Origin: Lutjanus erythropterus
Lineage: Eukaryota > Chordata > Actinopteri > Lutjaniformes > Lutjanidae
Assembly (NCBI GenBank): GCA_020091685.1
Contig: CM034613.1
Span: forward strand, 21,984,801-22,048,800
Direction: 5' to 3'
DNA: 64,000 nucleotides
Position numbers and translations under genes: made by a program. Below, piece by piece: positions 1 through 16,185 of the stretch. The notes under the pieces are model-generated. The model was given only the letters and a program-made list of their open reading frames with translations. It searched no databases and was not told the origin of the DNA. Each line of letters opens with the position of its first letter. Position 1 is the stretch's first letter.

Positions 1-63
1 TATGATGTCTTCACAGTGCAAGTGAGGCTATGTCGAAGTGTGCACTTAGAGGCATCAGCACGT

Positions 64-64
<1 letters not shown>

Positions 65-106
<42 letters not shown>
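65..106 (+). repeat. (GT)21 microsatellite
   Basis: An uninterrupted GT dinucleotide run of about 21 units, likely length-polymorphic. It lies in the inferred upstream intron of tmem151a. Confidence 0.97.
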
Positions 107-107
<1 letters not shown>

Positions 108-774
108 TAATATGCAGCACTTACCCTATGATGGGTAAGGGGGTGGTGTAATGCATTTGGTCGAGACCTCAGCTTACACACTCGCTCTGAAATACGACAC
201 TGTTTACCAAACAGGATGATTATACTTATTAAAAACTCACTGGGGGGTCGGCAGGTACACAAAATCTGTGTTGCCTCCTCGACAAATTTTTTTCTATTAC
301 TGCCACGGCTGCAGCCATTTTCACCTGTCAGACGTTATTAAACATTAATGTTGTAAAGCGTACTGTATTATTCATTATAATCCCGATTGTCAATGTGAGA
401 ACGTAGAAACATGTAAAACCTGCCCACTCAGCACAGACTGGTATCACTAAGTTTGTGGCTTTAGTGTTAAAAGAACTTGTCATACATGTTACACTTGTCC
501 TATAGTCTTAGGATATAATTAGCTCAAAAGGTAAGGACTGTAATTGATGTTTAATCATTGGATTAAAGGCTTAGAACAGAACTCTAATTGGAAGGAAATT
601 TTAAAGTAAAAATAACCAACAGCACAAATCCTGTTAAAATGGTAATTGCATCTTAAATAGTGGACGACCAACATGGGTTTTTCAATGATGCTAATATTTA
701 GAGAGCAGGGCAGCCGGTGGCTGCAAAACCAAAAAAAAGTCATATGTGATTTCATTATTCATTTATTCATTCAA

Positions 775-1310
775 CCTTTATTTTAACTCAGAAATACATT
801 TACAATGTAACTGAGTAAGACAATAAAAATAAAAGCACTTAGACACAGAAAACACCAAAGAGAAACTTACATAAAAGTGGCAGCAAGAACAACTAGGAGT
901 AAAATGTGATACAGTTAAATATTTGAATTGCCCTATGGACAAAAATGCAGAAAGCTTTAAATTGTTCTGCATGTTGTTCCATGTTGTGGAGTACAATAGG
1001 AAAAACTGGATTTTCCAAGTTCACTAAGAACAGCTGGCACCTGCAGTGTAATCCAATCACTAAAGCGAGGTTGGTAAAAGCATTACCAAACTCGGTTTGG
1101 AAAGAAAGGATTGAACTGATGTAAGAAGGTAAAAGGCTGATAAGAGCTTTATAAATAAATAAAACCCAGTGTCTTTCGCCGGTAACTCAACCTTATACAA
1201 GTCACAATGATGGGTGTTATAACTATCTCCAGTGATGAATGTTAAGGCAGAGTGATAAACGGAGTCCAAGGGCCTCAGAGTTTCAGCAGAGGTATAAAAT
1301 GTCACCATAG
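775..1310 (-). mobile_element. Decayed LINE (non-LTR retrotransposon) 3' fragment
   Basis: Read on the minus strand, 1308-1060 encodes a peptide with the segments LRPLDSVYHSALTFITGD and YNTHHCDLY. These resemble the C-terminal end of the reverse-transcriptase ORF of fish LINEs, from family knowledge. The reading frame is broken after that, and the stretch down to about 775 looks like the element's 3' tail. It is 5'-truncated and inactive. The LINE clade cannot be fixed by eye. It lies antisense inside the inferred first intron of tmem151a. Confidence 0.65.
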
Positions 1311-1581
1311 TCTAAGACTCATAAAAAAAGTTGCCTCAATAAGCATCTTTCTACAATGCAGCAGAAAGGAGAGTCTGTTTCTATAACAGAAAACAATTTT
1401 CATTCTCAGAGACGCCACCAGCTTGGAAACATGATATTTAAAAGTTAAGTTTCAAAGTAAACTTTTTCATAACCTTCCCAAAACTCTTGAGAGGAAGCGC
1501 TAACACTGCTCTACAGCAGCCACACTGACCAGGCTGCCTGCAGATGTGTCTGCAGACATTTTTTGCTAAGCGGCCTTGTGA

Positions 1582-5614
<4,033 letters not shown>

Positions 5615-6430
5615 CGATCAGAAAGACAAACGCGCTGAGAGCGAGAAAGTATGGGCAGAGGCCGAGGGAGATGAAAGAACGCACTGAACAGAAAGACGAG
5701 GGAAAAATGGATGGGGGGAAAAGTGAGAGATGAAATGAGAACAGAATGAGGTTGAAGGAAAAGAGCTGGTTGTCAGCACACCAACCAGAGAGACAGAGAA
5801 GAAAGATTTCGGTCAGAGTAAAGCACGAGGTATAAAAACAGCTGTGTGACAGACAGAATAACCAAGGAAAGACGGGAAAAAAGTGGACGAGATGGTGAAA
5901 GAATAGTCGAAAGGGAAAAGATGCCGTGTGTACTGTAAAAAGGCAGGAAACAAACTGGTTCAGAAGAGGATAAGTGACGCAGCAAGACAATATGGAGTCA
6001 GAATATGAGTGAAGGCAAGAAAAGGGGGACAGATAGGAAGAACGGAAGGACCGAAAAGTTTGGAATGACTATTTCCAGATGTATCTATGCAAGAACAGCG
6101 GTGGGAGGCGAACCGAGTTTAAAAATAGCGGGTTGGAGAGCAGTGGAGAGACTCCAAACCAGCTGAGTGGTAGTGGGTTATTTTTTTTCAAAGGGTGTTT
6201 TGAATGCTCGAAAGCTTCCGTTTTGGTAAAATACTTGGAGGCGGACTAAAAATATGGCCCGGTTAAAGAATGAAACGCAGAAAGAGGAAATAATTATAAA
6301 TATTTCATACGAGGTAGGATCACACAGGATTACAAAATGTAGAGAAGTAGTGGGAGAAAAACAAGGCAAGGTAAAATGTGGGATAAAAGGACAAGTGTTG
6401 GAGTGCAGCACTGCAACGACAGACAAAGAC
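5615..6430 (+). other. Probable tmem151a 3' UTR, purine-rich
   Basis: From the stop codon to about 6060 the + strand is strongly purine-rich (many aga, gaaag and ggaaa words) with no coding pattern, as expected of a 3' UTR. No canonical AATAAA is obvious close to the stop. ATTAAA words occur near 6654, 7036 and 7114, so the cleavage site is undetermined and the UTR may run through the transposon at 6431-6830. Confidence 0.5.
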
Positions 6431-6830
6431 TAGGCTGCACCAACAAAGATTCATTTAATATAAGATTAATTTCAATCAGAGTTTAGCAAAACTAGGTTTA
6501 AAATAAGTAAATCCAGATAAGAAACTAATCTCTGTTTAGTAAATCCAAGTTTACTGATTTAAACCATGATGGCTCCTTAGAGAAGCTCTAATTTAGCTTC
6601 CTTTGAGAAAAACTTACAGGCCGAAGTAATGAGCAATATGGCCAAATAATAGAAGATTAAAAACAGAAGAGATGCATCAGTTAGTACTGGAGTTACTAAA
6701 AGTTATGGTGCAACAGATTTAAATTTAATCCAGATTTAGAGTGATGTTCACACAGTGTTTGTATGTATTGTTAATAAGTTAAACCATGATTTAACTGGGT
6801 TTAAAAAGCAGTCCTTGTTGGTGCAGCCCA
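6431..6830. mobile_element. Non-autonomous DNA transposon (MITE) with about 18-bp terminal inverted repeats
   Basis: The left end taggctgcaccaacaaag is matched in inverse by the right end cttgttggtgcagccca. The interior is AT-rich with paired, partly inverted sub-repeats (ttagtaaatccaagttt / gatttaaatttaatccag; aaaccatgat twice). There is no coding capacity and no clean target duplication. The superfamily is uncertain. It probably lies in or just after the tmem151a 3' UTR. Confidence 0.75.
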
Positions 6831-8159
6831 GCCGAAGAGAAGTAGAACACAAAATGGCCGCAATACTGAGAGAGATTTTAAAAAGAAACAGAACAGAATT
6901 ATCAAAAAGATCAACTCAAGAGGAGGAGACAAAAGGACATTTCGATCTCTGAGCAGCAATCAGACCTTGAATCTAATCAGGAAATACAAATAACATTCAA
7001 ATAATGCCCCAACATTTTCAAACGTGTCCCTATGACAAATTAAATCTTTCTCAGGTGTTTTAGTATTTACTATATAACTTCACACAGAGACTAGCTAGAG
7101 GCCGAAACAGTCCAATTAAAGAGGAGAACCATTGATTTCCTCCCCATCTCTTCGTGCCATCTCACTCTTCACTTCACCATTAAGCTGCCCCACCACTCTC
7201 TGTCCATTACTGCTGGGGAACTCCATAAAGAGAGGAGCCGTCGCTTCCTCTCGTCCACATGCTCCTGTCTGCTCTCCTCCCTCCATTTTGTCACCTCTTC
7301 TGTTCTCTGTCTCGCTTCCTCACCCCTCTCTGTGCTGGAAAGTAACAAGTTCAGAGGTGTGGTTCTGAGCAACACATCTGTCGCTTTATATAAACACAAG
7401 TCGCAGTAGGTGCAGCATGTTTTTGCAATTAGCACATGTTGTGTTATAGGTGATGAGGGAGGGTGGTGTACCAAAATAGCTACACTGGATCCATCATTAA
7501 CTTCCCGTCCTCTTTTTCCTGTGCCATCTCCTCTCCTCTGCTCCTCCCTCTCCTCTCTTTTAAAGTGGTGGTTATGTGATACACCTCTCCCTGCTCCTGG
7601 AAATGCTCAGATCACATTTCATCTCAGCTCACTCCACATATCGTATCTCCTCCAGGCGCAGGTTTCTCCTCTAGAATTAGATTTTTATAAACCAGATATT
7701 TCCCCCTTATATGAAGTTTTTGATGACCTCTTCCCATTTTATGTCTGCATATTTTCAAAGACACAGAATGAGATTTGGACAAACGATTTGGGCGCTTTGA
7801 TCAGTGAGTTTACCCAATGCATAGAGGAGCAAAAGATGTAGACAAAATTTGACTTAAAAGCTTGTGAAAGGTTGCTAACACAGGGTGTGGTTTTCCACAC
7901 ACAGCAAGTAGGCTAATTTGAACCAGTTATGCCTGTAGTTTTAAACATTTGTACCTAAAGATGGGCGTGCACAATACGAATAAAAAAAAACTACAATAAC
8001 CAGTAAACCTTCCTCCAATATCAATATACTATATATCACACTACTGTATATGTTTAGGCATGAAAAAAATCACCTGTTTATCTCATTTATGTCCATAATA
8101 TTGGACTGCATGGGAAATAAAACTTGAGCTCCCAAGCTCAGCTGATATTCTCATAATTT
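6831..8159. other. Non-coding DNA, CT-rich patches
   Basis: No gene is recognisable. Pyrimidine-rich patches lie at 7135-7370 and 7500-7560. The longest open frame (7410-7841) has no recognisable content and looks incidental. AATAAA words occur near 7979 and 8116 without other support. Confidence 0.6.
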
Positions 8160-8560
8160 AAAAAAGGCAGATGCTATTTGCACCCGGGATGGAATAACTA
8201 ATGTGGCTATCTGCACCCAGGGTTTAATAGTCAATGTGGCTATTTACACCCAGGTATATATAGGCTAGTACTGCAGAGACGAGCACCCAGGTGTCCTTAT
8301 CCAACAATACTATTTGCACCCTGGGTGCAAAGAGTCAGTGCAGCTATTTACACTTGCATGGTAGAGACAAACCACAATCTTTCCCTAAACCTATCCGACT
8401 AGTTTTGTTTCATAACCTAACCACGTAATGTTGCTTACACCTGACCAAACTGTGGTTGCAAACTATGGTGAATTTGCCACTCTTTATAGCTAAAACAAAG
8501 GGCCAGGTGTAAATAGCCAAAAAAGCTTTTGTGCCCTCATTCATACCCGGGTGCAAATAA
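8160..8560. repeat. Degenerate repeat with GCTATTTGCACCC / GGGTGCAAAT modules
   Basis: The module gctatttgcaccc, or its variants, recurs at about 8174, 8208, 8239, 8310 and 8343. Inverse forms appear at about 8330 (gggtgcaaag), 8501 (ccaggtgtaaatagcc) and 8548 (cccgggtgcaaata). The mix of direct and inverted copies suggests a decayed foldback transposon built from short palindromic units. Confidence 0.65.
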
Positions 8561-10284
8561 ACACTCCATTGAAAAAACATACAAGAAATCAGACTTTTGA
8601 TTGCTTCGTATTTTTAGTGCAGATGACAAAATTGCTGATTTACAATATTAAAATAAAAACCAACGGTATGATCACAACGATCAGTAACGCCCAGCAGTGA
8701 GATGTGACAAATATGTTCGGCCGGATTGTGCCACACGCTGCTACCTCCTCCTCTTGAAGAATCACCTGCAAAACAAGTAACAATGCTCTCTGAAACATCG
8801 CCTCACTATAAAACGTGTAAAAGTTTGCTGGCATAGAGATGCATGTGACTTAATAACAGCTATTGTGCAGGAGCTACTAATATCCATGTAGCAAATATGT
8901 CTGCCATCGCCAAAAAAAAACAAAAAACAGTGATCCATGGTCAGTCAACACAAATCTAGATATTTTAGACACATGTAGACAAGGGCATGAACAAGAATCC
9001 GCTGGGGATTATCTCTCTGTCCTACTTTCTGAGTTAGTATGTTTTCTCGGAGAATCAGTCCAAGGAGAGGCAATGGGCACAGATAACACAACCATCAGTG
9101 CTTTGACGCAAATATTTTACAAAGCACACTAAACCTGCTGCAGTAGTAAGAGTAGTTAGATGAACATTTCTTTATCTTCCCTGCGTAGTGCCCTTCAGAG
9201 GTCACTTCAGCCACTTTGTGATGTTGGAAGGGTCTCCCTCGTTCTCTATCTGCTTATTCTGGATACCACACTGAAAAGCACACCGAAAGAATGAGAGAAA
9301 ATCGCAAAAATGTTGCTTGATACATTTCATAAACGGTAGAAACAACGGACACGTTAGTGAACATACGCACTGGCACAACAACCTGGATTCAGCAGGGAAC
9401 GTTCTTTCAACGAAACTTTATGGAAAGATAAAGTAGAGCATGAGTGCTGACCTGGTTTGGTGTATGGGACACACACACACACACACACACGCTCTGACAC
9501 ACATTCACACACACACCGACTCTGGCTCACGGATCTCTGGTAGCTTTGGGGGACATCATGCTGAACTGGACACGAGGAAACTAATGGACAAAGTAATTAA
9601 TGGAAGAAAGCCGACAGAGGAGAATAAACGGCAACAGGGACAAGTGTTTCTGTACGACTGGAGAACTGGAAAATGACAAACGGCCACGGGGAGGAAGAAA
9701 GAGTGAAAATGTGAGATTAAAAGACGATTATTTTTACAGCTATTTATCATTATCTCGGTCTCTTGACTTGTGGATAAAATTGTCTCCATTAATGTCCCTT
9801 AACGAAAAGAAGCACTAAAAAAAAGCACTGACCACACTTCTGTGTTCGTTTGATTTAACTGCTTTTCACTAACTCACAATCACCCGATTTGTTATTTTGT
9901 TTGTCAGTTGTAATAATATGGCTTTGAAGGTTCTGTATTTTTGTTTCGTAGCCATGTATGAAATTGGAAATCGCAAGTAGCGAGCTCCAATTTAAAATCT
10001 GATTTTACTTTTCTATCTGCAGTTCAGTCTGTAATTTGCTACTTTTATATCATCTGCATACTTGAGTAGACATTATTTCAGGTTGTTTAAGTGATGTCTA
10101 AAATCCAAATGCCTTTGCAAGCTTTATAACTTTCTCATGTCTTGGTTGCTTTTTTTTTTATTTAATTTTTAAATTTTTGTAAAAAAAAAAAAAAAAAAGG
10201 ACATGCTCTTTCATTCGCAATGAGCTCGAGTCGGTGAGCCTCCGGTTCTGAATTGCGTAGGGTGCCTGGACCCAGTTACATTTG
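8561..10284. other. Non-coding DNA with a (CA)11 microsatellite
   Basis: No gene is recognisable. A (CA)11 run lies at 9469-9490, followed by an imperfect CA-rich stretch to about 9518. A run of 18 A lies at about 10181-10198, preceded by T-rich sequence, as at the tail of an old retroposon, but no body can be assigned. Confidence 0.6.
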
Positions 10285-10993
10285 CTTGCAAGTAGAGCTG
10301 CATTAGTCGATGTATCGATTAGTTGTTAAAAAGAAAATTAGTTGCCAACTGTTTTGTTAACAGCTAGCTTCTTAAATGCAAGGATTTGCTGCTTTTCTTT
10401 GTCATTTAAGATAGTAAATGAAGAGTTTGGGGGTTTTGTACCGTTTGTTGTGCAAAAGAAGCAATTTGAAGACGTCACTTTGGGCTCTAGGATTTTTTTT
10501 TTTTTTCAGTGTCTTAACATTTCATAAACTAAACAATTAATTATGAAAATAATCATGAGATCAATCAACAATCAGAACTAGAGGAGTGCACTCAATAGAG
10601 CCATGTAACCCAAAAAGAATATCGGGATTTAACCCTTTTGTAATCACCAATATTTTTGATTGATTTTGTCGTAATCGTCACAGTGACCTTTGACCACCAA
10701 AATCTAATCACTTCATCCTCGCGTCCAAGTGGACGTTTATGCCAAATTTGAATAAATTCCTTCCAATCCTTCCTGAGATGTCGCGTTCATGAGAGTGGGA
10801 TGGACGTGACGTTACAGCGACCTTTGACCTTTAACCTTTCACAGCTAATATCTAGTCAGTTCAGTAGTTTTTGAGATTAGCTGCAGACAAACTCCAGGTC
10901 TGTTGGTGACACACGCACACACAAGCGATCACATGATCCCCGTCCATCGGCCTGATGGCGATAACATTCATCAGTTGCAGCTCTACTTGCAAG
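10285..10993. mobile_element. hAT-like non-autonomous transposon with perfect 8-bp target duplication
   Basis: The direct repeat CTTGCAAG at 10285-10292 and 10986-10993 flanks an element that begins TAGAGCTGCA (10293) and ends TGCAGCTCTA (10985). The two ends are perfect inverse copies over 10 bp. An 8-bp target duplication is diagnostic of the hAT superfamily. The left 270 bp matches a repeat also present near 32.5 and 45.5 kb. The right half is a different repeat (next entry), apparently nested. No transposase is encoded. Confidence 0.9.
10620..10900 (+). mobile_element. Repeat fragment nested in the hAT element, with DR1-like motifs
   Basis: The run from about 10640 (cagtgacctttgaccaccaaaa...) through caagtggacg, aaattccttccaa, cctgagatgtcgcg and ttagctgcagacaaactcc is a repeat family seen again at 53.2-53.5 kb (cttgagtccatgtggacg, gaagaaattccttccaa, cctgagatatcgc). 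It lies between the two ends of the hAT element, so it probably inserted into that element or its progenitor. The superfamily is not assigned. Confidence 0.7.
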
Positions 10994-11285
10994 TCTAGTT
11001 TGTTTATTTATTTAATTATTTATTTATTTATGTTAAACAGACAAGTGTATTTCACTCATATGTGTTGTGACAGGATATTTATACGGTGTTTTATTATCTC
11101 AGAGTGTGTCAAAAGTGTGTCCTCAGCCGCTTCAGGTGTGCCAAGAGAACTTTGTGCCCATGATGTCTTACACGAACACACACACTCATGCGCGCTTGCA
11201 TGTTTAGTCACAGCAGCAGTAAAGCAGCCGTTGTAACAGCTTATTTTAGATTAGAGTGACATTAATCCAGTACCCATAATAGCCC

Positions 11286-11288
<3 letters not shown>

Positions 11289-11347
<59 letters not shown>

Positions 11348-11364
11348 CTTAACACAAACATGCC

Positions 11365-11406
<42 letters not shown>
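11289..11406 (+). repeat. Two (AC)n microsatellites, 11289-11345 and 11366-11406
   Basis: Runs of about 28 and 20 AC units are separated by 20 bp of unique sequence. The translated Thr-His open frames here are artefacts. Confidence 0.97.
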
Positions 11407-11411
<5 letters not shown>

Positions 11412-11867
11412 CATGGAACTGTCCTGCTATGTTGCCTTTGTGTCCGATGTTGCCAACTTTTTTGCTCAGGATTTTAGTTAATGCTGCGTTCCTGTGTCAA
11501 CACAAGCTCTCGTTCACACATAAACATCCATTAACATGCCAAAGCAAAAAAAAAAGAAAAGAAAAGAAAAATGCCTGTGCTTACACACATGCACATCGAC
11601 ATTAGCAGCTGGTACAGGCGGCTGCACAAAGTGTGCAGTGGTACGATCTGCGCTGGTGGACCAAACAGTTACATGAGGTGACAAAAGGGTGAATTTACTC
11701 AGGAGCGAACAACAGATCAAGTGATCTTTATTTGCAAAATGTTCTATCTGGTTTGTTAAAAACGTCTGTTGTCTGTGTTGTATTTTGTGCTCGTGTGTAA
11801 ATCCACCCAGAGTGTGTCTAAATACTTTGTGGTGTGTTTGGTCAAACCTGGCAAACTGGATTTTTGT

Positions 11868-11884
11868 CCACTAGGTGGCAGCAG
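11868..11884 (+). promoter_or_regulatory. CTCF-like motif (forward)
   Basis: CCACTAGGTGGCAGCAG fits the core CTCF consensus (CCAC-AGGTGGCAG) in forward orientation. It was matched by eye only. Motifs of this sort also occur inside repeats, so occupancy is an inference. Confidence 0.55.
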
Positions 11885-11983
11885 AGCCTTATATATGTGT
11901 GGTACCGCAGTTAGAGGGTAAACCAACAGTGAATCAGACAGAAGTAGAAAACAGCTGCTGTGCTGCTCTCTGTTTAACAACTA

Positions 11984-12567
11984 CCATTAATGTAATAACT
12001 GCCAATAATGTCATTTCTATGTTCTTAATGTAATAAAAGTCAGTTAGACTGGCCAATAATGTAATAACAATACATTTTTGCACATAAGGTAGCAACCTAT
12101 TTTATTATTGACTGATTAATACATAATTAGCTTGTTTTAAAAATCATTAATTGAATAATTTGAGGTGATAATGTTATAATAAACTTATCTCCTTGTTTAA
12201 GTTTTTTTTTTTAGCATTAATTGATACCTATACACACACCATTACAAAAATATCTATTACTTTTTTGGGTTTGTTTTGGGTTTTTTTTGTTGTTTTTGTT
12301 TGTTTTTTACCCAGCAAATAACACAAAAGTCAATAAAGTAATATTTTTTTCTTCTCTTAATGTAATTAAAGTAGAAAACTGGACAAATGCAGTTTCTGAA
12401 CCAATAACATAATAACTTTTTGCACATAATGTAATAAGTTTTGTCATTATTGACATATTTATTCAATTTTGTGCAAAAAGTCTTTACATTATTGGTTCAG
12501 AAATTTGATAACAGATTTATATTACATTAAAAACTGGCAGTTATTACATTATTGGTTGCTACATTTG
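11984..12567. mobile_element. Foldback element with TAATGTAATAACTGCCA ends
   Basis: The left end (11988 onward, taatgtaataactgccaataatg) is matched in inverse by the right end (12535-12563, ctggcagttattacattattgg). An inner hairpin pairs gaaccaataacataataactttttgcaca (12397-12425) with tgtgcaaaaagtctttacattattggttc (12472-12500). The element is AT-rich and non-coding. Taken as a decayed MITE of unassigned superfamily. Confidence 0.8.
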
Positions 12568-13511
12568 AGACACACCTCGGTCACTGATGTCAAACCAGGT
12601 AATTTGTCTTCACCTGCTGTGCAGAGAGCAGTGCAGTCCTATGTGATTGTGCATTTATCTTCTTTAAGCCTCCACTGATGTTACTATTTGACTTTTACTG
12701 TGACTGAATGTGTTACAAAGCAATATTTCCCATATCTCTGCTTTGTGGCTGGACTTGTATATGTTGCTAAGCAGCTTTCTGAACTTATAACCACAAGCAA
12801 CGGGAGCTTCGGCCATCGAAGTGACGGCACCGTTTCCACTGCGTAACTCATTGTCTGGCTGTGTTGCTCCATATGACACAAACTGCAAATAAAACGACAA
12901 GAGAGGAAGGTGGTTTTGTTTGTGGTCAACATTATCAGAGCGCTCTAAAAATACACACCTGTTTTATTGTGCCCAAACGTAGCCAACATGCAGTTTCTTC
13001 GTTTTTGCGTGAGCACAACATTCTGCTCGTTTTCCACCTCTTTATCGTCACCTGACTATCTTATACGATGCTCTAACAATTATGACCGATGTATTGTTGT
13101 CAATACTGTTGCTGTTTCTCTTGTGGTCATGGGGTGAGTCGAGTCGTCATACCAAGTTTGTCAAACACTGTAAAAAAACATGTTTAGAATTGGTTTGACT
13201 TGAAATCACTTGAATTCCAGCTGCATTTTTCAGTTTTCATCTCCAGAAACTCTCGGTTAGTCTAATGCAGATACCACAAACCATCAGGTAACAAATAGAA
13301 ATCTGTGATCCACTGACCACGCACAGTTAGCGTAGCACTACTCACAAGTTTAAAAGATGCAGTTTCCACAGACTATCTTGACCAAAAGCAGAATTCAGGG
13401 TATTATTTTAACCCCAGACCTCAGACACTTTAATGTGAATTTGTGTGCATTAATAATTCTCCACCAGAGCAGCCGAGATTACTTTAGTCCGGTCTCACAC
13501 TCTGGTCCGCA
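12568..13511. other. Non-coding DNA
   Basis: No gene is recognisable. A short CACTGTAAAAAAAC end at about 13168 resembles the terminal repeat of the element that starts at 13512 and may be a solo remnant. Confidence 0.5.
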
Positions 13512-14314
13512 CACTGTAAAAAAAAAAATGAAAGAAAAGTTTAGAAAGTTCATTGTTTCAAGGCAAGTTTTGTCAACCTATAATCTTTTATTGAGATAAT
13601 TTACTTTTCTTCTTTAGATAAACTTGAATCTATTGAGAGCTAAATGGTGTTTCCACTTCTACTCAGCATTTGCATGAAGTATAAGGGAAATTCAAGAATA
13701 CCTCACTTATGATATAACAATAAACCAGCACAATGCGGCTAAGTTCTGAACTCATTACAAATACATTACACAAACATTTAGTAACATTTGCATTTTGGAA
13801 TATTAAATACCAAAGTTAAACTCTCAGCATGGGATAATTATGCAAATGAGAGCCGTCTCAGCTGCACATGTAAATGTCACAAGCCAGAATCCTACAGCAA
13901 GGGACAACATTACACAAACTACACAAGCTTCCCAGACTGAAGTTCAGTTTCAGCCTGCAATCTTATGAAATCGTAATACTACTACTAATAATAATAATAT
14001 TCATAAACTTAAAGAAAAAAGAGCACTAATATCATATCTATAATAGTATCAGTATCGGTATTTATCAAAATTCAGATATCGAAATTGGATCAGAACTGAA
14101 AAAAGGTGGATCGGTATTGATCATTATACGCTTTCACCTCAGTGACATTACTCAGCTATTTTTGAGCTAATTTTTATTTCTAAATCTCAAAGATTCAAGT
14201 TTATCCAAAAAAGAAAAGTGAATTATCTCAACAAAACTATAACAAAACTAAAACTAAAACAAAAGAATCTATGGCTCGCCTTGAAAGTTTGAGTTTTCTC
14301 AACTTTTTACAGTG
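13512..14314. mobile_element. Foldback DNA transposon with CACTGTAAAAA ends
   Basis: The element begins CACTGTAAAAAA and ends TTTTTACAGTG. The arms pair over roughly 130 bp; for example attgagataatttacttttc (13592 onward) pairs inversely with gaaaagtgaattatctcaac (14213 onward), and the neighbouring ataaacttgaatct with agattcaagtttat. The interior has an octamer ATGCAAAT at 13840-13847. No transposase is encoded and no clear target duplication is seen. A related end closes the repeat at 24.1 kb. Confidence 0.85.
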
Positions 14315-15839
14315 CAGCCGTGTTGTTGCTGCTCTTTTAATAATGAGTCATATCAGCTTTCCGTTGTGCAAATACTGTACTGTAGCTGCACTGAGCCTTG
14401 TATCCCTGTGATACAGTGTCACCGCCCTTTGTTTTTGCACTGGAATAATGAACAGCTTTGTGTTGTGGCACGTATCCCCGATGCAACGACTCATCAGATC
14501 AGATTGTAGTTCAAATGTGGTCATGATTAGTGTTAGAACTGCAGTAAATATGCGCTGTGTCACCTGATTGTTAGTTGAGTATCATCATTGGACAGTAAAG
14601 CTTTTAAAAAGCTTGTCGATGCAGCAGCAGCCCCGTCGCTGACACGATCACATCACGTTTCAGGATCCTCAGTTTTCTTTCTCGCTAAATATTTAATGCT
14701 GCTGGATTACTTGTGAGCTGTCGAACAAATGACTTGTTACCACAATGTAGTTGTTATGTACATGCAGCCTCTATGGAGTATAAAACAATAATGTCACATA
14801 TGATGCATTATTGTCTTACACAGTGACGTGTAAAAGCCGGGAATGGGCTTTCTGTTCAAGCACTGTCGAGCAAAATGTCCTCAGTATTTAAGCTAATTAA
14901 TATGTAACTGATAATGAGATTGTCAATATCACACCAGATTATAGCTGTTGTCACTGGCCTGTTTAAGATAATGTAATTATTTCATACGAGTGGATGATGA
15001 CAGTGGAGGTAATGGAGCCGGTGGCAATAACACTGTTAACTGATGCGATCCTGGCGATGATGATGACAATTAATTATCATGGAAGATACAAATAAAGTCA
15101 ATCTGCTTGGGATACCAGCGTTTGGTCTTGTGGGATTTTTAGTCCAGTTTCAAAGGTATTATTGGAAATAAATGCTCTATTAACTGCATGTTCATTGGTT
15201 TGACAGCTGGAGCATTTTTTCTACGTTAAAATATTCTAAGACTACTGTTAGAAACAGTGCATATTTAAAGGTAATTAAATATGTTTGGTCCTTCTGTGCA
15301 TTGCAGACCATGCCTCTGTTACAAAGTGATGAGAAGCGTGGGCACATAGTAGGCAGGCTTATTTAACAATCCCATTTCTGTGTGCATATGACATAAAGTT
15401 AATTTGAGGATTATACCTATTCTTTTCAGGATGTGGTGGGAGGAAAATGAAAGCAGGAAAGGAAACAGTATCATTAACTACTGAGTCATTAAACACATCA
15501 CGAGCTCTAGATCACTCTCTATCTTTAAAATATTCCTGTAATATCCAGGATGGGAGTCTGCGCGCAGATACTTAAAAATCTTGGATGTAATTTCTAATGT
15601 CACTTTAAAATATTTGAAATGTATGTAACTTACTAGCAACTTATATTTCTCTGTAGAATTTACAGCCAACATTAACGTTTCCTCTTGCCTTTAGTGCTGT
15701 TCATCTGTCTAGATCAAGGTTTTCAAAGTGTGAGGGTCGGGGGAGGAGGGGCTCCCCAGGGGGGCTTCACAGTCTCAAGTGAGACTCAGCGACTGGAAGT
15801 GAAACACTATTACATTAGCTGTCAAAAGGAGATCACATA
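14315..15839. other. Non-coding DNA; candidate conserved block 14920-15130
   Basis: No gene is recognisable. The block at 14920-15130 is not obviously repetitive and contains homeodomain-type words (gtaattatttc, gacaattaattatcatgg), the sort of texture seen in developmental enhancers. Conservation cannot be judged from one genome. Confidence 0.35.
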
Positions 15840-16185
15840 GAGTAGCTTAAAGTTGTGTGATTTTGACAAGGAGACAGTTTAGAGATACAATATTGGGGAA
15901 CTTTTACTGTTTTCTCAATTTCCCAGAGTCAGACGCTAATAAATACCTTTGGACAGACCTTTTTTACTTACTGGGTGTCGTCTGAAGCCACATAAAACAG
16001 CAATATAGACAGGACTCAGCTTGTTGTGCTATGGCGCTAAAAAAAATAAATTTGAAAAACTCAACAGCAACCAGTTCCATTATATTTGAGAGAAGGCAGA
16101 AATATTTCCAAAACTCAACTGTCTAGATGGATAAATAGCACTACAGGAAAAGCACTTTTGATTTTGGAGTGAACTGTCCCTTTAA
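15840..16185 (-). mobile_element. TTAA-type non-autonomous transposon, end fragment
   Basis: The right end, tggagtgaactgtccctttaa (TTAA at 16182-16185), reads on the minus strand as TTAAAGGGACAGTTCACTCCA. This is a widespread percomorph repeat end. The internal words ctacaggaaaagcac and aaaactcaacagcaacc fit the same family (from memory). The left boundary is not clear. Confidence 0.7.

Noticed and set aside
8160-8560. CRISPR-like spaced repeats
   Set aside because: The repeats are degenerate and in both orientations, and the DNA is vertebrate. This is a decayed foldback repeat.
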